Below, in pieces: positions 27,422-37,451 of a stretch of DNA of 64,000 bases. Source of the stretch: Arcobacter nitrofigilis DSM 7299 (lineage in GTDB: Bacteria; Campylobacterota; Campylobacteria; Campylobacterales; Arcobacteraceae). The notes under the pieces are model-generated. The model did no database searches. It saw nothing but the letters and a program-made list of their open reading frames with translations, and was not told the origin of the DNA. A program made the translations under genes and the position numbers. The stretch lies in NCBI RefSeq assembly GCF_000092245.1, contig NC_014166.1:2542001-2606000 (forward strand). Reading direction: 5' to 3'. Each line of letters opens with the position of its first letter. Position 1 is the first letter of the stretch.

Positions 27422-28076
27422 TTAACCTTTTTAAAAATTTTGCAGGATTTCCAACTACAATACTATTTTTTTCTACATCTTTTAAGACTACACTTCCCAT
27501 TCCAATTAATGCATTCTTATTTATAATTATATTTCCAATAATAGTACTTCCACTTCCTATATAACTACTTTCTTTTATAACAACCCCTCCTGATACACAC
27601 ACTCCACTGGTTATTGATACATAATCTTCAATAATATCATCATGATTTATTACACAGTTTGGTAAAATCATAACATGATTTCCTATTTTAACATTTGATG
27701 CTATTGTAGTATTTTGCAATATAACTGAGCCTTTACCAACAGTTGCTAACTTTGAAACAGATGCTGTTGGGTGAATAATAGTTTCAAACCATTCTAAAGA
27801 AATATTTAATTTATTTAAAATAACTTCTTTTTTCCAAAAATTATTTGGACTTCCAATGCCATTGACAAAATAAGTACTTTTAAACTCTTTAGCTTTATTT
27901 AGTCCACCCAAAACTTTTATACCGTAATACTCTTTTCCTAACTTACTTATATCATCATCTAGAAATCCAATTATTTTATATGTTTGTCTTATTAAATTAA
28001 TTTCATTAATAGCATCTAATATGTCTATACAATTTCCACCTGTGCCCAAAATAATTATTTTTTTTTCATTCATCAA
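27405..28076 (-). CDS. NeuD/PglD-family sugar O/N-acyltransferase
   Basis: A 223-residue protein with an N-terminal nucleotide-sugar-binding PglD_N-type fold (K-I-I-I-L-G-T-G-G-N at 5-14) and a left-handed beta-helix of hexapeptide repeats from about residue 105 to 215. The N-H-D-D-I-I-E-D segment near 148 holds the likely catalytic His, as in PglD. It uses acetyl-CoA or another acyl-CoA to acylate an amino or hydroxyl group of a sugar. It follows AsnB paralogue 3 after a 101-base gap; its own 3' end overlaps the dead amidotransferase. The amino sugar made by the nearby DegT proteins is a reasonable substrate. Confidence 0.82.
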   Translation of the reverse strand: MMNEKKIIILGTGGNCIDILDAINEINLIRQTYKIIGFLDDDISKLGKEYYGIKVLGGLNKAKEFKSTYFVNGIGSPNNFWKKEVILNKLNISLEWFETIIHPTASVSKLATVGKGSVILQNTTIASNVKIGNHVMILPNCVINHDDIIEDYVSITSGVCVSGGVVIKESSYIGSGSTIIGNIIINKNALIGMGSVVLKDVEKNSIVVGNPAKFLKRLNITTI

Positions 28077-28177
28077 TATTACATTTCTCTTATTAAATTA
28101 TTATTCATCTATTATTTAAAACACTCTTTCTCTTTTATTTATATATAAGTAACTATTCTAACATTTTTAATATTTCT

Positions 28178-30178
28178 TTATCCATATATATTATACCACT
28201 CTTCAAAATTAAGTAAACTCCAAACAAAAAGTCTTCTATTCTTTTCACCATTTAGATGTTCATATATAAGCTTTTGAGTAGCATCTTTGTCCATATATCC
28301 ATATATATTAGCATCATCTCTTAACAATTTTGATTTTACAAATTCAATACTTTCACCTTTAAACCAACTGTTATCTGGACTACTAAACCCTTGCTTTACA
28401 GCTTTATGAATATCTTCAGGAATATATTTACTCATAGCATGCCTTAGTATCACTTTACCATCATTAGTCTTTTGCATCTTACATATTTCATTTTCATCCA
28501 TTTTAATAATTTTATGTAAATCCCCTAATTTATATTTTGCAGGAATTTTTTGTGCAAAATTGACCAAATCATTATCAAGAAAGGGCACTCTTGTTTCAAG
28601 ACTATGAGCCATAGAGAGTTTATCATCTACGACAAGTAGTCCATGTAAAAATGTCTTTGCTTCAAAATAAAGGGAATGATTAATATACTCTTCTGGTGTT
28701 TGGTTTTTTATAGGTCTTTTAAATACATTTGCAAAAATATCTCTTGTCCATACATCTTTGGTATCACTTAAAATTGGAGCAAATACATTTTGTATTTCTT
28801 TATTAGGGATTAGTCTTTTCCAAAAACTATAATATTTATCTATGTAGTTGTCAAAATTATAATTGTTCACTGCTTTATAATATCTCCACGGATAGCCTGC
28901 AAAAAGCTCATCTCCCCCTGCACCACTTAGTACAACTTTTACAAACTTACTTGCAAGTTTTGCAGCATAGTAGTTAGGGTAACTTTGTCCAACTCTTGGT
29001 TCCTCAAGATGATAGGCAAAATCCTTCATACATCTTTCCATATCTCCTGACTTTAATACCATCTCATAGTGTTCTGTTTTAAACTTATATGACATATATT
29101 CAGCTTTTGCTCGCTCATCAAAGCTAAGTTCCATTCCACTTGCACTGCGCAAATCAAATCCCACTGTAAATGTTTTTAAAAAACTATTATTTTTTTGGAA
29201 GTGATTAGAAGCAATAGCTGTTATAGAACCACTATCCATACCTCCACTTAAATAACTTCCTACTTGAACATCTGCTATTAGTTGTCTTTGTACTGCTTGT
29301 GTAAAAAGTCTATCAAGTTCTTCTATATATTCTCTCTCATCTTTAATAGTCTCAGGCTCACTAAAATTAAAATCCCAATATTGAGTTTTTTCTGTCTGTT
29401 TGGTCAGTAAATCTATCTCAAAATAATGCCCAGCTTCAAGGATTTGTATATCTTTATGTAGTGTTTTATTTGTAAATATATTTTGAAATGTAAAGTATTC
29501 TAGAAGTGCCTCTTTATCTACTTCACTTTTGTAATCTTTATACTCTAAAATAGATTTTATCTCACTTGCATATATAAAAGTTTTATCTTCAGTTATATGA
29601 TAGTAAACTGGTTTTATACCATATCGATCTCTACAAAGATAAAACTTTTTTTGAAAATTATCATAAAGCGAAAATGCAAACATACCATTAAATCTTTTGA
29701 TACAATCTATTCCCCACTCTATATATGCATATATTATTACTTCTGTATCAGTATGACTTTTAAATCTATGCCCTAATTTTTCAAGTTCAATTCGTAATTC
29801 TTTAAAGTTATAAATTTCACCGTTATAAGCAATCCAAATATTTTTTGATAAATCACTCATAGGTTGATGTCCTGCATAACTCACATCAAGTATAGAAAGT
29901 CTTCTATGTCCCATATAAAGATCATAGTCATGAGAGTGTAATTCTCGCTGTGAGGAATTCGATTCTATAGTAGGAAGCATATCATCTATATTTTTAAAAT
30001 TTTCATCTGTTAAATTTTGATAAAAAGATATTTTTTTATTATGTCTTGCACCAGTATGAAAACAAAGATACCCTGCATCATCAGGACCCCTATGTGCAAT
30101 TTTATCTGCCATAGGTTTTACATAATTAACATCTATAGATATTTTGTTAAGAGATAATGCCCCTACTATTCCACACAT
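28178..30178 (-). CDS. Asparagine-synthase-type glutamine amidotransferase (paralogue 3)
   Basis: The longest of the three AsnB paralogues, 666 residues. Cys2 follows the initiator Met, N-G-E-I-Y-N lies at about 119-124, and the synthetase loop is SGGMDS at 311-316. Compared with the other two it has an insertion of about 45 residues after G-P-D-D-A-G (roughly 37-85) and another near residue 575, which mark a distinct subfamily. The aminotransferase gene ends one base before it starts. In this position it may amidate a hexuronic acid made by the wbpA/B/D/E enzymes or act with the adjacent DegT and SDR. No asparagine requirement can be inferred. Confidence 0.9.
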   Translation of the reverse strand: MCGIVGALSLNKISIDVNYVKPMADKIAHRGPDDAGYLCFHTGARHNKKISFYQNLTDENFKNIDDMLPTIESNSSQRELHSHDYDLYMGHRRLSILDVSYAGHQPMSDLSKNIWIAYNGEIYNFKELRIELEKLGHRFKSHTDTEVIIYAYIEWGIDCIKRFNGMFAFSLYDNFQKKFYLCRDRYGIKPVYYHITEDKTFIYASEIKSILEYKDYKSEVDKEALLEYFTFQNIFTNKTLHKDIQILEAGHYFEIDLLTKQTEKTQYWDFNFSEPETIKDEREYIEELDRLFTQAVQRQLIADVQVGSYLSGGMDSGSITAIASNHFQKNNSFLKTFTVGFDLRSASGMELSFDERAKAEYMSYKFKTEHYEMVLKSGDMERCMKDFAYHLEEPRVGQSYPNYYAAKLASKFVKVVLSGAGGDELFAGYPWRYYKAVNNYNFDNYIDKYYSFWKRLIPNKEIQNVFAPILSDTKDVWTRDIFANVFKRPIKNQTPEEYINHSLYFEAKTFLHGLLVVDDKLSMAHSLETRVPFLDNDLVNFAQKIPAKYKLGDLHKIIKMDENEICKMQKTNDGKVILRHAMSKYIPEDIHKAVKQGFSSPDNSWFKGESIEFVKSKLLRDDANIYGYMDKDATQKLIYEHLNGEKNRRLFVWSLLNFEEWYNIYG

Positions 30179-30179
30179 A

Positions 30180-31370
30180 TTATTTTAAAGCCTCTTTTAT
30201 ATTTGTAATCACATATTCAAACTCTTCTTTAGTCATACCTGCATATAAAGGAAGAGCAATAGAAAGTCTATCTGCGGCATAACTTATTAAAAAATCTTCA
30301 TCTTTAAAATTATTTTTATTTTTATAGTAACCTAATGTATGAACTGCATGAGTACCTTGTCTAGTTGCAATAGCCATTTCTTCAAGTTTTTCCATAAAAA
30401 TGTTTCTTTTTATATTGATTCGATCAATTTGTTCTTTAGTAAGATTTGAAATATCTTCACCATTTGTAAAAATACATACATATGACTGATACCCATGCTT
30501 ATAGTTTTCTTGAACATATGGAAGTTCAAGTTCTTTTATATCTTTTAAAGAGACATCATATTTTGCAGCTACTTCTCTTCTCCCATTCATAATATAATCT
30601 TTTTTATCCATCTGACAAACACCGAGGGCTCCCTGCATATCTGTCATACGATAATTATATCCTCTCACTGTAAAATCTGGTAATAAAGATCCACCTTTTT
30701 CTTTGTGCCTTTGAAGGTCTGATTTAGCAGCACCATGGTCTTTTAATTGTGATACTTTATTTGCAATATTCTCATCATTCGTAATTAGCATGCCACCTTC
30801 ACCAGTACAAATTGATTTTCTAGGATGAAAAGAGAAACAACCACAATCTCCAAAAGTACCAGAGTGTTTATCTCCAATCCAGCCATCAAATCCACAAGCA
30901 CTATCTTCAATAACTTTTAAATTATATTTATTAGCAAGTTTCATAATATAAGGCATATTTGCACACAAACCAAAAAGATTTACAGGCATAATAGCTTTTA
31001 TAGAGCTATCATTTTTGATAAGTTCTTCAAGTTTTGTTTCATCTATATTAAATGTTTTTAAATCAATATCACAAAAAACTACTTCTGCACCAGTATATTC
31101 AACAGCATTTGCACTTGCAACATAAGTAAAAGAAGGAACAATAACTTTATCACCTTTTGTAATATCCATAGCTTCAAGTCCTAAATGTAAAGCTGTTGTA
31201 CAATTACTTGTTGCATGAGCAAATTTACTTTTTGTAAAATCTGCGAACATTGTTTGAAATTTTGATACATTTGGTCCTTGTACAACCCAGCCTGTTTCAA
31301 GAGGTTTTACAATAGCTTCTTTTTCTTCATCACCAAAAATTGTTTTTGTAATAGGTATATTCATTTTCAT
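30180..31370 (-). CDS. DegT/DnrJ-type nucleotide-sugar aminotransferase
   Basis: A 396-residue PLP aminotransferase with Lys185 in F-H-P-R-K-S-I, Asp156 in E-D-S-A-C and S-N-C-T-T-A-L near 55-61. The F-H-P-R-K version is typical of enzymes that aminate 4-keto sugars, such as perosamine synthase and PglE relatives, unlike the F-F-P-x-K form of the other two aminotransferases in this locus. Its partners are an SDR upstream (four-base gap) and AsnB paralogue 3 downstream. The predicted product is a 4-amino sugar nucleotide; the exact sugar is unknown. Confidence 0.85.
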   Translation of the reverse strand: MKMNIPITKTIFGDEEKEAIVKPLETGWVVQGPNVSKFQTMFADFTKSKFAHATSNCTTALHLGLEAMDITKGDKVIVPSFTYVASANAVEYTGAEVVFCDIDLKTFNIDETKLEELIKNDSSIKAIMPVNLFGLCANMPYIMKLANKYNLKVIEDSACGFDGWIGDKHSGTFGDCGCFSFHPRKSICTGEGGMLITNDENIANKVSQLKDHGAAKSDLQRHKEKGGSLLPDFTVRGYNYRMTDMQGALGVCQMDKKDYIMNGRREVAAKYDVSLKDIKELELPYVQENYKHGYQSYVCIFTNGEDISNLTKEQIDRINIKRNIFMEKLEEMAIATRQGTHAVHTLGYYKNKNNFKDEDFLISYAADRLSIALPLYAGMTKEEFEYVITNIKEALK

Positions 31371-31374
31371 TTAT

Positions 31375-32358
31375 TTAACCTCTTATCCCTTTTTCTTCTC
31401 TCCAAGCAATTAACTTTTTAAGTCCATCTTCTAAAGAGTATTTGTATTTAAATCCCAATTCTTTCTCTGCTTTTTCTCTTGAACCGATTCTATTTTGAAC
31501 TAATTGTCTTGCATCATCTTCACTATATGGTACAAAATTGATTTCTAAATCAGAATTTTTAAGTTTTAACATTGTATCGCAAAGTTGTTTTATAGTTGTT
31601 TGTACTTCTGTTCCGACATTATAGTATCCAAGTTTTACATCTGATTTTGCAGCTGCTACATTACATCTTGCAATATCTTCTACATAAATAAAATCATATG
31701 CTTGAGAACCATCACCATTTACACTTGGTGCTTCATTTCTGTCTATTTTATTTAAAACTATTGGTACAACTCCACTATAAACCGCATGTTGATCTTGACC
31801 TGGGCCATAAACATTCATATACCTAAGACCTACTATTTCTAAACCATATCGGTCATTATATGCTGTACACATAGCTTCACCCGCAATTTTTGTAGCACCA
31901 TAGAAATTTTTATTGTTAAAAGGATGATCTTCTGTCATAGGAACTTGTACTGCATCACCATATACAGATGCAGAAGAGCTGTAAATAAGTTTTTTTACTT
32001 TATGTTTTACACAGGCTTCTAGTACATTAAAAGTTCCTGCAATATTTACATCAAATGCAGTTCTTGGAAAATCCTTACAATGAAGTAACCACATAGCGGC
32101 TAAATGAAAAACATAATCTACATCATCCATAGCTTTATCTAAAATATCTAATTCTCTTACATCTCCACCATAAGGGAAAATAGAACATCGTGGGTCTTTT
32201 AAACTCTCTTCAAGATTTTCCATCTTTCCCCTAGTAAAGTTATCATAAATAATCACTTCTTTTACATTTTCTTTTAGTAACTCACTTACAACAAACCCAC
32301 CAATAAATCCTGCAGCACCTATAACTAAAACTTTTGCATTATCTAATTTATTTGACAT
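31375..32358 (-). CDS. UDP-glucose 4-epimerase-like SDR
   Basis: A 327-residue extended SDR with GAAGFIG at 14-20, S-S-S-A-S-V-Y-G near 127-134 and Tyr153-x3-Lys157. The G-D-G-S-Q-A-Y-D-F-I-Y-V-E-D motif near residue 216 is typical of UDP-HexNAc epimerases and dehydratases. It is spaced 33 bases from the WbpE-like gene upstream and four bases from the aminotransferase downstream, with which it probably works. An epimerase producing the galacto isomer is the simplest reading. Confidence 0.78.
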   Translation of the reverse strand: MSNKLDNAKVLVIGAAGFIGGFVVSELLKENVKEVIIYDNFTRGKMENLEESLKDPRCSIFPYGGDVRELDILDKAMDDVDYVFHLAAMWLLHCKDFPRTAFDVNIAGTFNVLEACVKHKVKKLIYSSSASVYGDAVQVPMTEDHPFNNKNFYGATKIAGEAMCTAYNDRYGLEIVGLRYMNVYGPGQDQHAVYSGVVPIVLNKIDRNEAPSVNGDGSQAYDFIYVEDIARCNVAAAKSDVKLGYYNVGTEVQTTIKQLCDTMLKLKNSDLEINFVPYSEDDARQLVQNRIGSREKAEKELGFKYKYSLEDGLKKLIAWREEKGIRG

Positions 32359-32391
32359 AATTCTTTCCTTTTTTATATTTTTATTTTTATT

Positions 32392-33525
32392 TTATAAATT
32401 ACCAACAATAAATTCAATTTGTTCATCATTAAGATAAGAATTCATAGGTAAACTCATAATTTCTTGTGATATAATTTCTGAAATAGGCAAGTCCCCTTTT
32501 TTATATCCAAGATAAGAAAAACACTCCTGTAAGTGTAAAGGCATTGGATAATGTACTGCTGTTGGTATTCCTTTTGATTTAAGGTAATCTTGTATACTCA
32601 TTAAGTTTGCCTTTTGATTTTTATCAAAAGTTTGCCTTAATTCCTCTCTATTTTTTACTCTAATTGAATATTGTGCCCAAACTGATGTAGCTCTTTTATC
32701 TATGATTGGCAGAACTAAGTTAATTTTCGACTTTAAAACTTCTGTATATTTTCTTGCCACTTTTTGTCTTAAAGTTAAATCTTTTTCATAATATTTTAAT
32801 TTAACATTTAAAACAGCTGCTTGAAGAGTATCTAATCTTCCACCTATTCCAATATACTGATGATGATATCTTTTTGATTGTCCATGTAATCTTAATGATT
32901 TCATTTTAGTGGCAAGATTTTCATCATTTGTAAAACATGCTCCTCCATCTCCATAGCACCCTAATGGTTTTGCAGGGAAGAAAGAAGTAGTAGAAATATC
33001 TCCTAAGTTTGAATCTGTAATGCCATTAAAAGTGGAACCAAAACTTTGAGCACCATCTATAATTACTTTTAGATTATATTTATTAGCAATAGTTTGGATT
33101 TGATCCATATCTGCTGGCTGACCATAAAGAGATACTGGAATAATAGCTTTTGTTTTTGGTGTGATTTTATCTTCTATCAAAGCAGGGTTTATATTATATG
33201 TCTTTTCATCAATATCAATAAATACAGGAGTTGCACCTAAAAAAGCTATTGTTTCAGCTGTTGCTATAAAAGTAAATGGAGTAGTTATTACTTCATCTCC
33301 TGGTTTTATATCTAAAGCCATCATAGCAAGAAGTAAAGCATCTGTTCCACTTGAGCATGAAATAGCATATTTTGCTTTTGTAAAGTTTTGAAGGTTTTCT
33401 TCTAGTTCTTGAACTTCTTCACCCATTATAAAATTACAATTTCTAGCCACTTTTAATATAGCTTCTTCTATTTCATCTTTATAAAGATTATGTTGATGTT
33501 GTAAGTTTGCAAAATCTATCGTCAT
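32392..33525 (-). CDS. wbpE: UDP-2-acetamido-3-amino-glucuronate aminotransferase WbpE
   Basis: A 377-residue DegT-family aminotransferase with Lys186 in F-F-P-A-K-P-L-G-C-Y-G-D-G-G and Asp157 in I-D-G-A-Q, matching WbpE closely; its Lys is at position 185 in Pseudomonas. It aminates C3 of UDP-3-keto-GlcNAcA using glutamate, giving UDP-GlcNAc3NA. wbpD, wbpB and wbpA lie directly upstream in order with gaps of two or three bases, so the four-step pathway is complete and co-transcribed. Confidence 0.9.
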   Translation of the reverse strand: MTIDFANLQHQHNLYKDEIEEAILKVARNCNFIMGEEVQELEENLQNFTKAKYAISCSSGTDALLLAMMALDIKPGDEVITTPFTFIATAETIAFLGATPVFIDIDEKTYNINPALIEDKITPKTKAIIPVSLYGQPADMDQIQTIANKYNLKVIIDGAQSFGSTFNGITDSNLGDISTTSFFPAKPLGCYGDGGACFTNDENLATKMKSLRLHGQSKRYHHQYIGIGGRLDTLQAAVLNVKLKYYEKDLTLRQKVARKYTEVLKSKINLVLPIIDKRATSVWAQYSIRVKNREELRQTFDKNQKANLMSIQDYLKSKGIPTAVHYPMPLHLQECFSYLGYKKGDLPISEIISQEIMSLPMNSYLNDEQIEFIVGNL

Positions 33526-33527
33526 TT

Positions 33528-34106
33528 CTACTCTTCTATTAAAATTAAATTATCATTTTTAATTTGATATTTGGTATTATCAAATTTATCTACAGCTACA
33601 CTATTTTCATCAAATTTTAGTGTATTTCCTGCTTTACTTACCCATCCAATTTGATGAGCTGGAACTCCAACCATTAATGCATATGGTTTTACATCTTTAT
33701 TTACAACTGCCCCACTTCCAATTAAAGCATATTCTCCAATTGTTACACCACATATAATTGTAGCATTTGCACCTACTGAACACCCTTTTTTTAAAAGAGT
33801 TTTTTTAAACTCTTCACGTCTTATAATAAAAGCTCTTGGGTTTGTAACATTTGTAAAAACCATAGATGGTCCTAAAAATACATCATCTTCTATTTCAACA
33901 CCTTCATAAATTGAAATATTATTTTGTACTTTTACTCCATTACCTATATTAACTTTAGGTCCTACTACACAGTTTTGTCCAAAAGAACAGTTCTTTCCAA
34001 TATTTGAACCAGATAGGATATGAGAAAAATGCCATATTTTTGTATCATCACCAATACTTACATTATTATCAACATATGATGATTCATGAGCAAAGAATTT
34101 AGACAT
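33528..34106 (-). CDS. wbpD: UDP-GlcNAc3NA N-acetyltransferase WbpD
   Basis: A 192-residue left-handed beta-helix acetyltransferase, the usual size for WbpD. Hexapeptide repeats run through residues 10-145, including I-W-H-F-S-H-I near 24-30 and the N-P-R-A segment near 93. It acetylates the 3-amino group of UDP-GlcNAc3NA to give UDP-2,3-diacetamido-2,3-dideoxy-D-glucuronic acid. It sits between wbpB and wbpE with minimal spacing. A C2-epimerase of the WbpI type, which would form the manno isomer, is not found in this window. Confidence 0.9.
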   Translation of the reverse strand: MSKFFAHESSYVDNNVSIGDDTKIWHFSHILSGSNIGKNCSFGQNCVVGPKVNIGNGVKVQNNISIYEGVEIEDDVFLGPSMVFTNVTNPRAFIIRREEFKKTLLKKGCSVGANATIICGVTIGEYALIGSGAVVNKDVKPYALMVGVPAHQIGWVSKAGNTLKFDENSVAVDKFDNTKYQIKNDNLILIEE

Positions 34107-34109
34107 ATA

Positions 34110-35078
34110 TTATCCTAATACTTTTTTACAGAAAGGATGATATTCACCTTCTAATCCAAGAGGGGTTAGTTTTCTTATCTCTGAAACTATATTTATAGAA
34201 TTTCTAGCTTCATCAAGTCCAAATCCTTTGCCACTTAAGATATGCTCATAAGATCTTGTATGCAAGTTTGTAAATCCTTCAGAAAATTCAAACTCTTCAC
34301 CATCAACTGTTATACTTCTAAAAGTAGTTTTTCCTGTAGCTTTTATATCTTCTGGTATATAATTATAATTTACGGACAAGAACCATCTTACATTTGCATT
34401 TTTTAGTTTCATAAATCCTGCATTTGCATCAGGATTTTTTATATGAACTATATTTTCTTCAATTGGTCCAAATATCCAAGAAAGCATATCAAAGAAGTGA
34501 ACACCAATATTTGAAGCTATTCCACCTGATTTTGATTCATCACCTTTCCAAGATACAAAGTACCATTTACCTCTACTTGTTAGGTAAGTTAAATCTATAT
34601 CATATATTTTATTTGGATTTTGTTCTAGTTCTTTTGATATCTTTTCTTTTAATGCTATTATTGACTCATGAAGTCTTAGTTGTAGTATATTATAAACTTT
34701 TTTGCCTGTTTCTTGTTCTATTAGTTTAAGTTGATCTATATTATGTGGATTTAGAACTAAAGGTTTTTCACAAATTCCATATGCACCACTTTTAAGTGCA
34801 AATCTAATATGAGAATCATGCAGATAATTTGGAGTAGTTATAGCAATATATTCTATTTTTTTATTTCCATCCCTATGCCATTTATCAACAAATCTATCAA
34901 ATCTCTCAAATTCTGTAAAAAAAGATGCATTAGGGAAATTACTATCCATAATTCCAATACCATCATATGGATCTAATGCAGCTACTAGCTCATTTCCTGT
35001 TTCTTTTATCGCTTTCATATGTCTTGGGGCTATATAGCCACTTGCTCCTATTAGGGCAAAATTTTTTTTGTTTTGCAC
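34110..35078 (-). CDS. wbpB: UDP-GlcNAcA 3-dehydrogenase WbpB
   Basis: A 322-residue Gfo/Idh/MocA oxidoreductase with the NAD-binding G-A-S-G-Y-I-A-P-R-H segment at 13-22, I-C-E-K-P-L near 113-118 and the S-G-G-I-A-S-N-I-G-V-H-F-F-D-M motif near 183-197. The A-P-R-H variant is characteristic of WbpB-type proteins. It oxidises C3 of UDP-GlcNAcA and, in the known system, recycles NADH with 2-oxoglutarate together with WbpE. It starts two bases after the wbpA stop. Confidence 0.92.
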   Translation of the reverse strand: MQNKKNFALIGASGYIAPRHMKAIKETGNELVAALDPYDGIGIMDSNFPNASFFTEFERFDRFVDKWHRDGNKKIEYIAITTPNYLHDSHIRFALKSGAYGICEKPLVLNPHNIDQLKLIEQETGKKVYNILQLRLHESIIALKEKISKELEQNPNKIYDIDLTYLTSRGKWYFVSWKGDESKSGGIASNIGVHFFDMLSWIFGPIEENIVHIKNPDANAGFMKLKNANVRWFLSVNYNYIPEDIKATGKTTFRSITVDGEEFEFSEGFTNLHTRSYEHILSGKGFGLDEARNSINIVSEIRKLTPLGLEGEYHPFCKKVLG

Positions 35079-35080
35079 TT

Positions 35081-36328
35081 TTATAGTCTCCCATCACTAT
35101 TTTTTAATATAGATTTAATATCATAAATAACTTGATTTTCATTTTTAAAAATTAAAGTTTTATATTTATCATGTGATACAGCCATTACTATTGATTCATA
35201 ATCATCAAAATTCACATCATTAATTAAGTTTAAATTATATTCATGTTTTACTTCATTATTATCAGCCCAATAATCAGATACGGACACATTACACCCAAAT
35301 TCTTTAAGCTCTTCTATTACATCTATTACTCTTGAATTTCTTATATCTGGACAATTTTCTTTAAATGTAATACCTAATACTAGTACTTTTGACCCTTCTA
35401 TCTTATGACCTTTTTTTATCATTAGTTTTATTACTTGATTTGCAACATAAATTCCCATATTATCATTTAATCTTCTTCCCGCTAGTATAATTTCTGGATT
35501 ATATCCTACTTGCTGTGCTTTATGAGTCAAATAATATGGGTCTACTCCTATACAATGTCCTCCTACTAAACCTGGTCTAAATGGTAAAAAGTTCCATTTT
35601 GTACCAGCAGCTTCTAGAACATCGTTTGTATTGATTCCTAATTTATTAAAAATAATTGCTAATTCATTTACAAATGCAATATTTATATCTCTTTGAGAGT
35701 TTTCTATTACTTTTGCTGCTTCTGCAACTTTAATAGTCGTAGCTAAATGAGTACCTGCAGTTATAATACTTGCATATAAATCATTCACTTTTTTACCAAT
35801 TTCAGGAGTACTTCCAGAAGTTACTTTAAGTATTTTAGTTACTGTATGCTCTTTATCCCCTGGATTGATTCTCTCTGGAGAATATCCACAAAAGAAATCT
35901 TCATTAAATTTCATTTTTGAAATTTTTTCAAGTACTGGTACACACTCTTCTTCTGTAGCTCCTGGATAAACTGTAGATTCATAAATAACTATATCATCTT
36001 TTTTTAATACTTTTCCTATAGTTTCACTAGCTTTTATTAGTGGAGTTAAATCAGGTCTTTTATTTTTATCTATTGGCGTAGGAACAGTAACAATATAAAT
36101 ATTACAATCTTTGATGTCATCTATATTTAAAGAAAACTTCATACCATTTTCCAAAGCTTCTTTTACTTGACTTTCAGTTAATTCTAAAGTTCTATCATAA
36201 CCAGATGATAACTCATCAATTCTCCATTGAGATATGTCAAAACCAACTACTTCATATTTTTCTGAAAAAGCATGGGCTAAAGGAAGGCCAACATACCCAA
36301 GACCTATTACGCATATTTTATCACTCAT
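35081..36328 (-). CDS. wbpA: UDP-GlcNAc 6-dehydrogenase WbpA (TviB family)
   Basis: A 415-residue nucleotide-sugar dehydrogenase with [10 protein letters not shown] at 8-17, E-S-T-V-Y-P-G near 115, and [12 protein letters not shown] around residue 255, where the Cys is the catalytic nucleophile. The H-C-I-G-V-D-P-Y form is the TviB/WbpA type that oxidises UDP-GlcNAc to UDP-GlcNAcA, and it differs from the Ugd-type gene further upstream. The gene is followed directly by wbpB, wbpD and wbpE. Its start codon is joined to the preceding epimerase stop. Confidence 0.93.
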   Translation of the reverse strand: MSDKICVIGLGYVGLPLAHAFSEKYEVVGFDISQWRIDELSSGYDRTLELTESQVKEALENGMKFSLNIDDIKDCNIYIVTVPTPIDKNKRPDLTPLIKASETIGKVLKKDDIVIYESTVYPGATEEECVPVLEKISKMKFNEDFFCGYSPERINPGDKEHTVTKILKVTSGSTPEIGKKVNDLYASIITAGTHLATTIKVAEAAKVIENSQRDINIAFVNELAIIFNKLGINTNDVLEAAGTKWNFLPFRPGLVGGHCIGVDPYYLTHKAQQVGYNPEIILAGRRLNDNMGIYVANQVIKLMIKKGHKIEGSKVLVLGITFKENCPDIRNSRVIDVIEELKEFGCNVSVSDYWADNNEVKHEYNLNLINDVNFDDYESIVMAVSHDKYKTLIFKNENQVIYDIKSILKNSDGRL

Positions 36329-37449
36329 TATTTATTCTCCACATTAAAAAATTCTAAATACCAATCAATAAAATTATTAATTCCTTCTTGTATTGATGTT
36401 TCAGGTTTGTAATTTAAATCTTCAACTAAATCAGTTACATCAGCATAAGTAGCAGGAACATCTCCAGCTTGGATTGGTAGCATATTTTTTTCTATTTTCT
36501 TACCTAACTTATTTTCTATAGCTTCTATAAAATCCATAAGCTTAACAGGATTATTGTTTCCAATATTATATATCTTATAAGGTGCAGATGATGTTGAAGG
36601 TTCTTTTTTATCCCAACTTTTATTTGCTTTAGCAGGATTATCAATAACTCTTATTACTCCTTCTACAATGTCATCCACATATGTAAAATCTCTTAGCATA
36701 TTTCCATTATTAAATACATCTATTGATTTTCCTTCTAAAGCAGCTTTAGTAAATAAAAAAAGTGCCATATCAGGTCTTCCCCATGGACCATACACGGTAA
36801 AAAACCTAAGTCCAGTTGTAGAAATATCAAAAAGATGAGAGTAAGTATGAGCCATAAGTTCATTTGACTTTTTACTTGCTGCATATAGAGATATTGGATG
36901 ATCTACATTATGATTAGTAGAAAAAGGCAATTCTTCATTTAGTCCATAAACAGATGAACTACTAGCATATGATAGATTTTTTACATTATTATGTCTACAA
37001 GATTCAAGAATATTCATAAATCCTATAATATTACTATCCATATATGCAGCAGGATTTGTAAGAGAGTATCTAACTCCAGCTTGAGCTGCTAGATTACAAA
37101 CTGCATCAAATTTTTCTTGCTCAAAAAGTTGCATCATTGCTTCTTTATCTTCAAGATTTAATTTTATAAATTTATAATTAGAATCAATCCTTGATATGAT
37201 AATTTTCCCATATGGAATTTTTTTACCATCTTCAAGAGAATCAATTATCCCTGTTCTTTGTAGTCTTCCATATTTTACATTTTGGTCATAGTAATCATTA
37301 ATATTATCTAATCCTACTACCTCATCACCCCGTCCTAACAGTTTTATTGCTAAATGACTACCAATAAAACCTGCTGTTCCAGTTACTAAAATCTTTTTAG
37401 ATTTTAGTAATGTTGAATTCTTAATTTTTAATTCTGAATTATTTTCCAA
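36328..37449 (-). CDS. UDP-glucuronate 4-epimerase-like SDR with an acquired N-terminus
   Basis: A 373-residue SDR of the CapI/LspL UDP-glucuronate epimerase type. The nucleotide-binding motif VTGTAGFIG comes at 22-30, late for this family, which normally begins Met-Lys-I-L-V-T-G; the first 18 residues are extra and low in complexity. The start is a TTG at 37447-37449 with AAGGAAAG six bases upstream, both lying in the DNA that follows the four-helix-bundle gene. The Y-A-A-S-K active-site segment and [12 protein letters not shown] follow, the latter diagnostic of the GlcA epimerase group. With ugd two genes upstream, UDP-GlcA to UDP-GalA is the likely reaction. Confidence 0.85.
   Translation of the reverse strand: MENNSELKIKNSTLLKSKKILVTGTAGFIGSHLAIKLLGRGDEVVGLDNINDYYDQNVKYGRLQRTGIIDSLEDGKKIPYGKIIISRIDSNYKFIKLNLEDKEAMMQLFEQEKFDAVCNLAAQAGVRYSLTNPAAYMDSNIIGFMNILESCRHNNVKNLSYASSSSVYGLNEELPFSTNHNVDHPISLYAASKKSNELMAHTYSHLFDISTTGLRFFTVYGPWGRPDMALFLFTKAALEGKSIDVFNNGNMLRDFTYVDDIVEGVIRVIDNPAKANKSWDKKEPSTSSAPYKIYNIGNNNPVKLMDFIEAIENKLGKKIEKNMLPIQAGDVPATYADVTDLVEDLNYKPETSIQEGINNFIDWYLEFFNVENK
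37397..37449 (-). repeat. AATTC-rich flank downstream of the four-helix-bundle gene
   Basis: On the minus strand this segment reads as AATTCAGAATT, AAAAATTAAG and AATTCAACATTA elements, a pattern that commonly borders four-helix-bundle (S23-like) genes in other bacteria. It encodes the extra N-terminus of the next gene. The recognition of this as a flank type is from memory of similar sequences and has not been searched. Confidence 0.5.
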
Positions 37450-37451
37450 AT

